A stretch of 64,000 nt of DNA from Hyphomicrobium sp. LHD-15 (GCF_031157355.1 NZ_JAVIFT010000007.1:124001-188000); one strand, 5' to 3'; shown: positions 25,442 to 34,466, counted from the first letter of the stretch. Translations and numbers: made by a program. The notes: generated by a model from the letters alone, not told the origin.

Positions 25442-26572
25442 TTACGCCGGTATGATAGCCTTGCACCGTCCGACCGTCCGGCGCGCTGGGATAACGCCGG
25501 AGCGTTCCCATTCTCCGAGCCAGTCCGACACCGTCGACCGCGGTACTCCGAACATCACCTGCAACGAAATGTTGCTCGGTACGCTCCGTCCGTCCGAGAT
25601 CTGGTCGAGCACGTAACTGCGCACCTCGCCCTTCAATCCGTCCGTCCGTCCGTCCGGCGGACCTTTTTTCGGCCCTCCGGATGCCCACTTCGCATCCGGG
25701 CCGTGGCCTTTCGGCGCCGGACGCTCCGGCTTGGTGCCGCCGGCCGGACGCTCCGGGCTCGCCGGAGCGTTCTTGAGTAGCGCCGGATGGTCCGACATGG
25801 CCGCATAGTCGGACTGTCCGGTGACGTCGACCGGAAGGTCGTTACGGAGTGTAATGGCCTTTGCTGCCTTGCGCTCGCGCCGCACCTGCAGTGCCAACGC
25901 GATCAAATACTCGCCGAGCGCCACCAGCGACCAGATCGCGAAATCGAGGCCGACTGCGAAGGCGATCACGGTGCCCTTGCGGATGGCGCCGGCCGTCAAG
26001 CCCGCCCACGAAAGCGCCCAGGCCCATAGCGTGGAGCCGAGGTCGCCCGTCGGTGGGGCCACGAAGGCCTCGAGCTGCTTTGTCAGCTTCTCGAGCGACG
26101 CCTGCCGCTGGTTGAGGATGAAGGTCGCCGACTTGCAATCCTTGCCGGGGCCGCCTTTGCACGCTTTCGGCTGCCACTTGTTGGATTCCTCGACCAGTGT
26201 TTTCGTGGCGTCGTAGTCGGCCTGAACGCGGGCCTTGTCTTCGATGTGCTTGGTTTCGAGCGCCGCGTTCGCCTCCTTGATCTCGCCCGTGCGGCCGGAT
26301 GTGGCCGGCAGCGAGTAGAACAGGAACGCGGCGAACGAGATGCCGATCGCGCCCGCGATGAGGCGGGCACCAGTACGCCAGGCGATGGCGCAGAACACCG
26401 GCAGCAGCGCGAGCGTGACCATGGCGCCGATCATCGACCAGCGCGTGCCAGGCGTGCCGCCGTCGGTGTATTCGAGGCCGAGCACGATTTGAAGCGCCAG
26501 GAGCCCGAGGGCGCCGAGAACGGCCGCGATGCCTGCGATGACAAGCGCGGCGGGAGATGGTATGTGTTTCAT
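25442..26572 (-). CDS. Membrane protein with C-terminal winged-helix-like domain
   Basis: A 376-residue protein with no name that I recognise. Four hydrophobic segments are visible: two near the N-terminus (ALVIAGIAAVLGALGLLAL, WSMIGAMVTLALLPVFCAIAW), one at about 90-108, and one around 205-235. Between the third and fourth is a coiled-coil-like stretch (EIKEANAALETKHIEDKARVQ) with two Cys. After a Pro/Gly/Lys linker, the last 60 residues (EVRSYVLDQISDGRSVPSNI, then FGVPRSTVSDWLGEWERSG) look like a helix-turn-helix of the replication-partner or plasmid type. AAGGAAAGGA precedes the chosen ATG. Divergent from an RHH gene 200 bases away. It could be an island membrane-anchored regulator. Confidence 0.6.
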   Translation of the reverse strand: MKHIPSPAALVIAGIAAVLGALGLLALQIVLGLEYTDGGTPGTRWSMIGAMVTLALLPVFCAIAWRTGARLIAGAIGISFAAFLFYSLPATSGRTGEIKEANAALETKHIEDKARVQADYDATKTLVEESNKWQPKACKGGPGKDCKSATFILNQRQASLEKLTKQLEAFVAPPTGDLGSTLWAWALSWAGLTAGAIRKGTVIAFAVGLDFAIWSLVALGEYLIALALQVRRERKAAKAITLRNDLPVDVTGQSDYAAMSDHPALLKNAPASPERPAGGTKPERPAPKGHGPDAKWASGGPKKGPPDGRTDGLKGEVRSYVLDQISDGRSVPSNISLQVMFGVPRSTVSDWLGEWERSGVIPARRTVGRCKAIIPA

Positions 26573-26769
26573 GTCGAAAGTCCTTTCCTTTGAGAAGGGG
26601 GAGGGGTTTTGAGACACGGGCCGGAGCTGTTAGCGCAGCTGCCGGCCTTTTCGTCATCCAGTAACGTCAATAAATGTATGACAAAAACAACTGCCACACA
26701 AGATAATTGACGTAAATATTTGTCTGACGTAATGTTGTGTCGATGCAACAACTAGCGGGGCTGACCAAA

Positions 26770-26982
26770 ATGGCAAAGGCAACACGCCGCGTTGGAAGGC
26801 CATCGATGAAGGCTGGTGAGCGCGCCGGGCAGGTGGCAGTGCGGTTTCCGCCTTCGCTGTTGGATCGCGTAGATGCCTTGCGGGCCGAGCGCCTTGATGA
26901 GCCAGACCGTTCGACCTTCATCCGCGAGCTGGTGGCGCTGGGCATCGAGGTGCTCGAGCAGCGGATGAAGGGACGGAAGTGA
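26770..26982 (+). CDS. Ribbon-helix-helix (CopG-like) protein
   Basis: A 70-residue basic protein with RVGRPSMKAGERAGQVAVRF (AT-hook-like GRP then the beta strand) and the helices PSLLDRVDALRAERLDEPDRSTFIRELVALGIEVLEQ, the pattern of CopG/Arc/MetJ DNA-binding proteins. It may be an antitoxin or a copy-control type regulator, but no toxin gene accompanies it. The Met at MAKATRRVGRP fits the fold; the frame opens 11 codons earlier. It is divergent from the membrane/winged-helix gene, so it could control the shared AT-rich promoter region 26573-26769. Confidence 0.7.
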   Translation: MAKATRRVGRPSMKAGERAGQVAVRFPPSLLDRVDALRAERLDEPDRSTFIRELVALGIEVLEQRMKGRK

Positions 26983-27083
26983 CAGGCTGTCGCTAACGTG
27001 GAACGCGATCTAGGTCTGTCGGGCTTTTGCTGAGCTTGAGAGTCCGGCGGGAGCAGTTCCCACCGGACTTGTTGTGCTGATTT

Positions 27084-27701
27084 TTAAAGGATGTTTTGCC
27101 GACGTTGGCGTCTTGCACGGCGGCTGAGCGCTCCCCGAAGGGATTCCTCAAGCGCTTCACAGGCATTGGTGATTGCATCGATCCGACGGGCCAGTTCCTC
27201 TTGTTTCGCTGCTTGCGCTAATTTTGATAGGCAACTTTCTTCGCACTGGTTCAGAAGAGTATGGGCATCGAAAAGGTCCTCGAGCCCGTCGTGAACGCGG
27301 ACTTCGTTCAAGGCTTTACCAGCCGTGCGAAGTACTCGCCGACCGGGCTCAATGATTTCGCCGTACGGATAGACCTGCTCATGCGGGTAAGGCGCGCCAG
27401 CAATCCGATGAGCCTTCCTGCTGAAGTGCTCGCGTATGGTTGATTCAAGGTCTTCGCATTTGTCGGAGATGTGTCCTGCGAGCGCGGCCAGAAGTCGGAA
27501 TTCTTCGTCGTAGAGCTTGGACTTCACCAGCGATTGGACTTCACCGGTAGCGGTATGGATGTCGTCAAACGCCTTGTGAACGCCAGCCGCCGGGATGTCC
27601 CATCGGCCGCCAAAACCGTAAGCCAAGTCTTGCGCTTCAGTCCAGATAACGCCTTCGAGCTCACTGGCATTCAAAGGCACAGCATCATCTTCGTATTCCA
27701 T
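27084..27701 (-). CDS. Unknown helical protein
   Basis: A 205-residue acidic, mostly helical soluble protein with no recognised domain. It contains GGRWDIPAAGVHKAFDDIHTATGEV near the start and a helical, Cys/Glu-rich C-terminal half (LNQCEESCLSKLAQAAKQEEL) ending in a strongly basic tail (SRRARRQRRQNIL). The Met four codons into the longer frame has GGAG at good spacing. It lies next to the attachment-site-like sequence at 27.86 kb, as island-edge genes often do. Confidence 0.5.
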   Translation of the reverse strand: MEYEDDAVPLNASELEGVIWTEAQDLAYGFGGRWDIPAAGVHKAFDDIHTATGEVQSLVKSKLYDEEFRLLAALAGHISDKCEDLESTIREHFSRKAHRIAGAPYPHEQVYPYGEIIEPGRRVLRTAGKALNEVRVHDGLEDLFDAHTLLNQCEESCLSKLAQAAKQEELARRIDAITNACEALEESLRGALSRRARRQRRQNIL

Positions 27702-28194
27702 CTTGCACTCCACTCAACAGATAAGGCTCGACGTCACCAGAGGGCTGACTGCCATATTTTTAGAGGAGGAGAGTGGGAAACTACTGTGCGAAAATGTGCG
27801 GTATTCCGCGGTCGCTTTGAGCTTCCCACTGCAGACTAACTGATTGAAGTCAAAGTGTTATTCGAGCCCCTCCCGGCTCACCAATTTTACAAACATTATC
27901 AATTGGTTGAGTTTTGAGATTGGCGATATTTTCGATCATGATTTGAGTGTTGTTGATCATGGGGTCGAGGGTTCGAAGGTTCCCAAGACCTTCAATGGGT
28001 TGACGTGAAAAATTGCGAGTACGAATAGAGCTAGGACGAGATTGGGACAAATTCGGCGTTTGCTTGCTTGAAATTGCATGCGTCAGCATGATCACTGGAA
28101 TTGTCCACGCGTGATTTTTAGCAGTTGTCAGCTTCTGTTCTGCAGCTCTCCGTGGTCATCTCTTTCTCATTGTGATGTTGGACAAACAAGGAGT
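27702..28194. other. Intergenic, low-GC island edge
   Basis: AT-richer than its surroundings. Apart from the tRNA-end fragment at 27861-27883, only a leftward 81-codon frame (27850-28095) is open, and it shows no family features. It crosses the tRNA fragment, so I do not call it. Confidence 0.4.
27861..27883 (+). repeat. tRNA 3'-end fragment, candidate integration (att) site
   Basis: TTCGAGC, then CCCTC, then CCGGCTCA and CCA: T-loop, 3' T-stem strand, 3' acceptor strand, discriminator and CCA end of a tRNA, with no tRNA body before it. The implied 5' acceptor would be GAGCCGG, which fits alphaproteobacterial tRNA-Lys as I remember it. Integrases that target tRNA 3' ends leave such a copy at the distal element junction. 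No intact partner tRNA was found in this window. Confidence 0.6.
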
Positions 28195-28422
28195 TCACGC
28201 GCTGCCCTTCTTCGTCTTGCGAGGGGCACATCGAGCGCTCATCCAATCGCGAACTTCTCGTTCTAGCCAAGCAGAACGATTGTCCCCGATGCGAATACGT
28301 TCTGGAAACTTGCCAGCTAGTTCTAGGACACGCAGGTGCTTTACTGAGTAAGGCACGAGGCCACGGATCTCCTTTTTGCAGATGGAGCGATCCCGAGGGC
28401 CAATGACCACCTTCGAAGCCAT
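28195..28422 (-). CDS. AlpA-like helix-turn-helix protein
   Basis: A 75-residue winged-helix/MerR-like DNA-binding protein of the AlpA/phage excisionase kind: ICKKEIRGLVPYSVKHLRVL gives the recognition helix and FPERIRIGDNRSAWLEREVRDWM the wing and last helix. AlpA-type proteins regulate excision or integrase genes of prophages and islands. AAGGGG precedes the ATG. The frame continues upstream without a stop into a second, degenerate copy of the same domain. The gene is convergent with nothing intact; the resolvase stub lies upstream on the other strand. Confidence 0.7.
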   Translation of the reverse strand: MASKVVIGPRDRSICKKEIRGLVPYSVKHLRVLELAGKFPERIRIGDNRSAWLEREVRDWMSARCAPRKTKKGSA

Positions 28423-28434
28423 GGAGTGGCCCCT

Positions 28435-28590
28435 TCGCGCGCTGGCTTTGGACTGCATCCAGCGGATGACATCGTCCTGAAGCCAAACGACACGCCCCGG
28501 CCCGATGTGAACACGCTTCGGAAACCGACCGCTGGCTGTCTTGTGGGATTTCGCGATCGGATGTGGTATAGTAAACTTTAAAAAGTGATG
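28435..28590 (-). pseudogene. Degenerate second AlpA-like domain, in frame upstream
   Basis: IPHPIAKSHKTASGRFPKRVHIG followed by RVVWLQDDVIRWM aligns by eye with the FPERIRIGDNRSAWLEREVRDWM half of the downstream protein, but the first helix is disrupted. No Shine-Dalgarno or convincing Met opens it (the frame starts at 28704, inside the divergent resolvase start). It is either a decayed tandem copy or the N-terminal half of a fused two-domain protein. Confidence 0.45.
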
Positions 28591-28702
28591 AGTTTCGCCA
28601 CCCAATTGTTTGAGGTGCGCGCACCGTCGAAAGGGACCCCATTTGATAATGTGAGCCACACGCGGTTTTCCGCGCACGAGAGCGGCTTGCGATTTGAAAG
28701 GC

Positions 28703-29065
28703 ATGTTGATCGGCTACGCGCGCATATCGACGGACGAACAGAACTTAGCAATGCAGCTCGACGCGCTAAGGTTGGCTGGTTGCCATCAAGTATTTTGCGA
28801 CGAAGGGATCAGCGGCGCGGCAACGGAACGCCGAGCGCTCAGCGAGGCGCTGACTTCCCTAACCGCCGGCGACGTACTGGTTGTCTGGAAGCTGGATCGG
28901 CTAGGGCGTAGCTTAGCCCATCTCATTCAGATCACGACCCGCCTCGAAGTCGAAGGCGTCGGGTTCCGGTCGCTCTCCGAAGCCATCGATACGACAACCG
29001 CCAGCGGCCGACTGCTCTTTCACGTCCACCGCGTTGGGAAGCAATTCCAGATGCCCTCGACATGA
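28703..29065 (+). pseudogene. Serine resolvase, truncated by fusion to a Fic gene
   Basis: The N-terminal catalytic domain of a Tn3/Hin-type resolvase is intact: IGYARISTDEQNLAMQLDAL with the nucleophilic Ser, the CDEGISGAATERRALSEAL segment and VVWKLDRLGRSLAHL. At TTASGRLLFHV the family sequence (normally FGALAEFER and then a helix-turn-helix) stops, and the reading continues nonsensically to MPST and a stop. In the next frame a Fic-domain gene begins at the same place. GAAAGG precedes the ATG. The product would lack the DNA-binding domain and should be inactive. Confidence 0.75.
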
Positions 29066-29340
29066 TGTTCGATCTGCTTCAGCACGAGACATCGCCCTTA
29101 GTACGGGCCGTTCTCGGTCACTGGTTGATGGGCTATATCCATCCCTTTCCGGACGGAAACGGCCGAACAGCCCGTTTTCTCATGAACGCCATGCTCGCAT
29201 CTGGCGGCGTCCCTTGGCTCATCGTCCGTTTCGAAAACCGTGCCGAATATTTGGAGAGCCTCGAACAGGCGAGCGTCGGCGGCGACGCCCTGCCCTTCGC
29301 GCGGTTCATCATCGAGGGTACGGCCGGCAAATTCGGTTGA
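29024..29340 (+). pseudogene. 3' fragment of a Fic-family gene
   Basis: Frame reading PPRWEAIPDALDMMFDLLQHE, then GYIHPFPDGNGRTARFLMNAML, the Fic active-site motif HPFxDGNGR, then the C-terminal AEYLESLEQASVGGDALPFARF. Fic enzymes transfer AMP or other phosphate moieties to target proteins and often act as toxins. Only about the last 105 residues of a 350-400-residue protein remain; the 5' part is replaced by the resolvase gene. An ATG at 29062 could give a 92-residue protein with the active-site motif but without the rest of the domain. Confidence 0.7.
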
Positions 29341-29705
29341 GCCGCAGAACTCCGCGGAATTCGGCCTGCGAAGCCGTTAGATGTCCGAAAGGCCGAGTTA
29401 GCGGACGTCGCAGAAGGGAAGTCCTCGGTGCGCTCCATGAGCCAAATGTTATCCGGTTTTCAACCGGCAGCGAACGCATGCGGTTTCACCAATGCCGGGC
29501 GCAGCGTCCAGAACGCGGCGCAACGCTCTGCGTCAAACTCACCAAGGTGCGTGCGATAGGTTTTAGCTCACTCGCGCTGTGGCGCCTTCTGAGATTGCGA
29601 CAACTTCTGTCCGTCATCAAATCGCGGCCATATCATCCGAACGGATGACGCCAACACGTTTACTATTTGCCATCCTGCGGACCTCGGACATGTTGAGGTC
29701 GGCGC
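29341..29705. other. Intergenic region before the secreted-protein cluster
   Basis: No gene recognised. Presumably contains the promoter of the 1586-residue protein gene; an inverted pair ATCCGGTTTTCAACCGG lies around 29451-29467. Confidence 0.4.
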
Positions 29706-32700
29706 ATGTGGTTTGCAAATCGGATCAAGCGTTTCGATGCCTGCGTGCTATCTCTGATTTCCGTCCAGTTGGTATGTGACTGTTCTGTCGCGACGGCCCA
29801 AACAAACGGCGCGACATCCGCCGCTTCAACAACTCAAAATCCCAATTCTCCAACGGCTCAACCGCTCGCTCCGGGTGATGTCATCGTCACCGGCTTTTCG
29901 GGTACGAAGCTTGCCGGCAACGGGGGCATCGCGCCAGGCGTCAACCCGGTCGAAAAGACCGTCATAAACAGCGACGCGGCTTCGTTACGGGCTTTCGGAA
30001 TTGGGTCCATCGGCGGCGTGCCCGCGGGGCAGCTGCTCAGCCCTCAGGTCAAATTAGAGATCAAGGCCAAGGATATTGGCCAAGTGTTCGGTTTGGCGTT
30101 CGATGACGGCTCGGCGACGCCAAGCTTGTTTACGGCCGCGACATCAGCCTTCGGGCTGCAGGTCGTAGCGGGCGCGCCGGACGGGGACGGTACGCCGATC
30201 CGCCTCAAGGCCGGTACGCCGGGTGCGAGGTTCATGATCGGGCAGTTCGGCGGGCTGCCAGACGCGGGTCCGGGCACGATCTACAAGATCGACGTTGCCA
30301 AGGGTACGGCGACTGTCTTCGCCAATACCGACGCAGGCGGTGTTTCAAATAGCGGCGCCGGCCTTGCCGGTCCTGCGGTCGACGCGAAGAGCCGCAGTCT
30401 TTTTGCTGCCGATCTCGACACGGGTCTTATCCATCGTTTCTCGCTCGACAGCGGCGGGGCGAGCACCGCTACGTTCGATCATGGTGACAAGGGTCGGAAG
30501 GCGGCGGGTAAAGCCGCAGTCACGGATGACGGCAAGCGGCTCGATCTCGCGAGCCCCGCCTTTCATCCCGACGATCCGAAAACCTGGGGCTTTACTCCGC
30601 CGGAACGCCGGGTAACCGCGCTCGCGGTTCGCGAAAGCCGCCTCTATTACGCCGTCGCGGAGGGGCCGGAGGTCTGGTCGGTCGCCATCGATGGCGCTGG
30701 CTCGTTCGGTGCGGACGCTCGCATCGAAACGCAGGTCAAGACAGAGAAGCCTTCGTCCGTAACGTCGATGGCTTTCGACAAGGATGGGCGCCTGATCCTC
30801 GCGTTGCGCGGCGCGCCAATAAGCCAATTCGATTTCAGCAGGTTTGTGGAACCCGAGAGCGGCCGCATCTTCCGCTTCACGCCGTTGGCGCAGGGTGCGG
30901 CGACACCGGGCGCGCATTGGGCTGAAAAGGTCGAAGAGTTCTCCGTCGGCGGCGCAGACGGCCATACCTCCGCAAGCGGCGGCGTCGCACTCGGTCATGC
31001 GTTTGCCGCCGACGGTTCGATCGATCTTGCTCAATGTATCGGAACGTTGATCGCCAGTGGCGACACGCTGTCCGATGCGACCTCGGATGACGCCGTATCA
31101 CACGGCGTCCAGCTCAACGCTGCGACCCTTGCAAGGCCTGCCAACACGCCGCCGTCCCAGAGCGTATTCGTCGATTTCGACGGCCGGCTCGGCAATGTGA
31201 ACGAGCGCGGCCATGTCGGCGCGGTACTCGGCGTACAGGATTGCAGCGGGGACGCCGGCGGCCCGCCGATCGAAGCTCCTCCTGTCGCAGAGGGCGGGCC
31301 GCCGGTAGAGGGCGGTGGCCCGCCTGTTGCCGGAGGTGGTCCACCTATTGCTGGTGGTGGAGGAGGCGGCGGGCCGCCCGTGGCGGAGGGAGAAGAAGGC
31401 CCGCCAGTGGAAGATGCTCCGCCGGTCGAGGATGCCGCCGTCGATCCGAACGCGCCCAACTTAGCGGTCGAGAAGACGCAGCAGTGCACGGTTACAGGAA
31501 ACAAGGGCACCTGCATCTACACGATCGCCGTGCGCAACACGGGCGCGACACCGTTCGACGCCAGCGGCGTCGTCCTGAACGACGACTTCGTGAAAGGCAC
31601 GCCGGAGATCGAAACGCCAAACGGCATCACGAAAACGCCGACAGGGGCTACAAACACGTTTCCTACCGGGACCATTGTGCCGCCAAGAACTGGAGCAGAT
31701 GGTGCCCCCAGGCCGCCGGTGCTCAAGGCGACCTTCGACGTGCCAGCGGGTGGTACGACCATCGAGAACTGCGCGAGCTTGACGTTTCCCGCTGTTGGAG
31801 CAGATGCGGGTACTGCCCCCCCGGCCGACGGCCTATCTGTGGCCAACGTCAACACACCGACGTGCACAAACAATCCGGATGGCAAAACCAAGAAGTGCAC
31901 GTTTCCTGTCGCCTTTACGAACAACTCCGCGGCGTCTGCTCCCCAGTTCATCAAGTTCAGAACCGAGCCGCCACCCCAAGCCGGGTTCACAAACGTAACC
32001 CCCAGTTCTGGTAGTGGGATACGCGGAGACGGCACGTTCTTTCGCGGGTCCAGCGAGCTTGCGGCCGGAGAGACCGGGACCCCCGTCGTGTTTTCAGCCG
32101 ATTACCCGATTGACCAAGAGCCCATCGCACAACCATCGGTGGATCGAGCCCCGAGAGTTTTGCGCAATGGTCAGACGACATGCCAGCCGCCCCAGAACGG
32201 AGAGCAGGTCTGCTCCGTTCCGCTCAAATTTCAGAACCCCAGTCAGCTCGATAACCCCAAGATTGAGATCCTTTCGAATACGGCGCCCAAGAGGGCCACG
32301 ATCAGCAAGGGCGATCAAAACATAGTACCGACAGGGTCGAGGAACGTCGACGCAACGATTACGACGTTCGACACCTCGTTTCCCGCAGGGTCGAATGAAG
32401 ATCTCGTGGCCACGGTCGTGTTGCCGGAAGGCACGGACAAATCGTTCGATGTGAGGGTTGCCGATGAATCGACAGCGGCAGCTGATAAGCTGGATCAGGT
32501 TCCGTCTGGTGCGACGACGCCCGGCTCTGCACAAGCGGGCGCTTCACCAGCGCCGAGCCAGGATTCAAATCCCGCCGACGACACCTCCTGCATCGCCTTC
32601 AACACCAATACTCCCGACGACCAGGGCACCCCCACCAATGCGCCGTCCGAGCCACCCCCAACGCTCGAAATCACCAAGGCGCCTACAGTGCCAACGTGCG

Positions 32701-34466
32701 GAAAGGGTGAAGCCCGATCGGAATGGAGATGCGGTTGGACGGTCAACATCAAGAACACCGGCACGTCTCCGGTTACCGGCCCAATCGTTCTCTCGGAAGA
32801 TACCTCGCTGCCTACATTGACCAACATCGTCAGCGCCGGAGGACATGTTTGCGAGCTCAATGGCGGTGCCGCTTCGCCCTCGAGAAGTTGCGAAGTAAAA
32901 AACGACGCTGGGCTTCAGCCCAACGAAAGCATCGAGCTGACACTCGACACCTCAATTCCGTTCTCCGCCGTACCGGTCGATACGCCGCCGGGTGAGTGCA
33001 AGATCACGAACACCGTGCGGATCATCTCGCCGATCGGTACAGGAGCGGTGCCCTCGGCGGAGGCAACTGCAACGCTCGAACCCGGCGAAAACAAGGGCGG
33101 CAAGATCCCTTGCGATCCGCCTAGTCTTTCGCTGTCGAAAGCGGCCAAGGCGTGCGCAGCGAGCGGCGACGGCTTTGACTGCGGCTTCTCGCTAGTCGTC
33201 ACCTCTACCGGCCCCGATCCGTTCCAGAATGGCGTGATCGATATTGTGGAAGCCGTTCCGAACGGCGCGATACTGACGACGACATCGCAAGGCTGGTCGT
33301 GCACTCCGACAGGCGGAATGTTCCACTGCCATCACGGGGCCGTAACGCTGGCGGTGAACGAGCAACTCACGCTCGATGTTTCTGTCCAGGTGCCAAAGAG
33401 CTCGCTTGGCTCCGGACAATGCGACGTCAAGAACGAAGCGCAAATCGTCCAAATCGGTCGCGCCAATACCAGCAGCCGCGCACAATACAGTGCCTCTGCG
33501 ACGGCCACGATCGACAGCCCGGAATGCAAATCGAAAACCGCGGAGGCGCCGAAGCGTGTGTGCCTTCCGGGGTACGTCGGCGAATATCCGGATTGCTGCA
33601 AGCCGCCCCTACGTTACGACGCGGCCGTGAAGGCCTGCGTTATGCCTGAGGTGACGTGCTACGGCGGCATGACGCTGGTGTCCACATCAGGCAAGTGCGC
33701 GTGCCCGGATGGCAAGGAATATGACGCGCAACGCGGTTCGTGCTACCAGCGCACGGCTAGCGTCGAAGACGCGCCGACGGGCGGCAGCAATTCCGCCGTT
33801 TCCCCCGATCCTCCGCGGAAATCCGAACCCTTGCGCGGCGGCACGAACGGCACGATAGGCGACAGCCCCAAGGGCAAGAGGACCGTTGTCGCCGATCCGC
33901 CGAGATGCTCGGGCTCGCGCCCGATCGGCAATTATCCCAATTGCTGTCCGATCGGAACGTTCTTCTCCAACGGCCTCTGCCGACGTCCCAACGACGGGCC
34001 GAAGCTTACAGGCGGATCAAATCCGACGCTCAACCCGAGCGAACCCAAGGCCTGCCCAGCGAGCACGCGCAAGATCAAGAAGAACGGACGTACGCTTTGC
34101 ATTCCCGTTTCCTCGACCGCGGGCAACAACGTCACCCCTTGTCCAGCGTCACGACCGGTTGGCAGGCCGCCGTACTGCTGCCCGGCGGGCACGCGTTACG
34201 TCAACGGCGTTTGCTCAAGTGGGCGGGAGGTGAAGGGACCCACGGCGACAAAACCACCCAAGCTCACCGGCGGCATCAATCAGTCTTTGCCCGGATTCGA
34301 TGTGAAGAAGCCCATCAGAGCCATCGGCAAAAAAAAGGTAACCCCGGACCAAACGCGAACGACGATCAGGGCGATTGGCAAGAAGAAGGTCACTCCCGAT
34401 AAGCGAGTCAATTACGGCGCGATGTCCAACGAAGGGAAACCTCCGAAGGATCAGGGGCCGAGATGA
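29706..34466 (+). CDS. Giant secreted multi-domain protein (propeller-like, repeats, Cys-rich tail)
   Basis: A 1586-residue exported protein of unknown function. It has a signal peptide (cleavage near ATAQ), a region of about 430 residues with beta-propeller-like repeats (PGTIYKIDVAKGTATVFAN, RVTALAVRESRLYYAVAEG, SGRIFRFTPLAQG), a Gly/Pro/Glu low-complexity spacer (about 515-580), then four to five beta-sandwich modules of the DUF11/adhesin type around residues 580, 710, 815, 985 and 1136 (PNLAVEKTQQC, TLEITKAP, SLSLSKAAKAC). A Cys-rich tail follows (about 1280-1520) with CPASRPVGRPPYCCPAGTRY-like repeats, and finally a duplicated IRAIGKKKVTPD. Its stop overlaps the next start (ATGA). Likely an extracellular or surface structural protein; that is inference. 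Confidence 0.75.
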   Translation: MWFANRIKRFDACVLSLISVQLVCDCSVATAQTNGATSAASTTQNPNSPTAQPLAPGDVIVTGFSGTKLAGNGGIAPGVNPVEKTVINSDAASLRAFGIGSIGGVPAGQLLSPQVKLEIKAKDIGQVFGLAFDDGSATPSLFTAATSAFGLQVVAGAPDGDGTPIRLKAGTPGARFMIGQFGGLPDAGPGTIYKIDVAKGTATVFANTDAGGVSNSGAGLAGPAVDAKSRSLFAADLDTGLIHRFSLDSGGASTATFDHGDKGRKAAGKAAVTDDGKRLDLASPAFHPDDPKTWGFTPPERRVTALAVRESRLYYAVAEGPEVWSVAIDGAGSFGADARIETQVKTEKPSSVTSMAFDKDGRLILALRGAPISQFDFSRFVEPESGRIFRFTPLAQGAATPGAHWAEKVEEFSVGGADGHTSASGGVALGHAFAADGSIDLAQCIGTLIASGDTLSDATSDDAVSHGVQLNAATLARPANTPPSQSVFVDFDGRLGNVNERGHVGAVLGVQDCSGDAGGPPIEAPPVAEGGPPVEGGGPPVAGGGPPIAGGGGGGGPPVAEGEEGPPVEDAPPVEDAAVDPNAPNLAVEKTQQCTVTGNKGTCIYTIAVRNTGATPFDASGVVLNDDFVKGTPEIETPNGITKTPTGATNTFPTGTIVPPRTGADGAPRPPVLKATFDVPAGGTTIENCASLTFPAVGADAGTAPPADGLSVANVNTPTCTNNPDGKTKKCTFPVAFTNNSAASAPQFIKFRTEPPPQAGFTNVTPSSGSGIRGDGTFFRGSSELAAGETGTPVVFSADYPIDQEPIAQPSVDRAPRVLRNGQTTCQPPQNGEQVCSVPLKFQNPSQLDNPKIEILSNTAPKRATISKGDQNIVPTGSRNVDATITTFDTSFPAGSNEDLVATVVLPEGTDKSFDVRVADESTAAADKLDQVPSGATTPGSAQAGASPAPSQDSNPADDTSCIAFNTNTPDDQGTPTNAPSEPPPTLEITKAPTVPTCGKGEARSEWRCGWTVNIKNTGTSPVTGPIVLSEDTSLPTLTNIVSAGGHVCELNGGAASPSRSCEVKNDAGLQPNESIELTLDTSIPFSAVPVDTPPGECKITNTVRIISPIGTGAVPSAEATATLEPGENKGGKIPCDPPSLSLSKAAKACAASGDGFDCGFSLVVTSTGPDPFQNGVIDIVEAVPNGAILTTTSQGWSCTPTGGMFHCHHGAVTLAVNEQLTLDVSVQVPKSSLGSGQCDVKNEAQIVQIGRANTSSRAQYSASATATIDSPECKSKTAEAPKRVCLPGYVGEYPDCCKPPLRYDAAVKACVMPEVTCYGGMTLVSTSGKCACPDGKEYDAQRGSCYQRTASVEDAPTGGSNSAVSPDPPRKSEPLRGGTNGTIGDSPKGKRTVVADPPRCSGSRPIGNYPNCCPIGTFFSNGLCRRPNDGPKLTGGSNPTLNPSEPKACPASTRKIKKNGRTLCIPVSSTAGNNVTPCPASRPVGRPPYCCPAGTRYVNGVCSSGREVKGPTATKPPKLTGGINQSLPGFDVKKPIRAIGKKKVTPDQTRTTIRAIGKKKVTPDKRVNYGAMSNEGKPPKDQGPR

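Noticed and set aside
27850-28095. Possible 81-aa gene
   Set aside because: It crosses the tRNA-end sequence, has no Shine-Dalgarno and no recognisable features.
31241-32014. 257-codon Arg/Gly-rich frame
   Set aside because: Out-of-frame reading of the Gly/Pro-rich spacer of the giant secreted protein.
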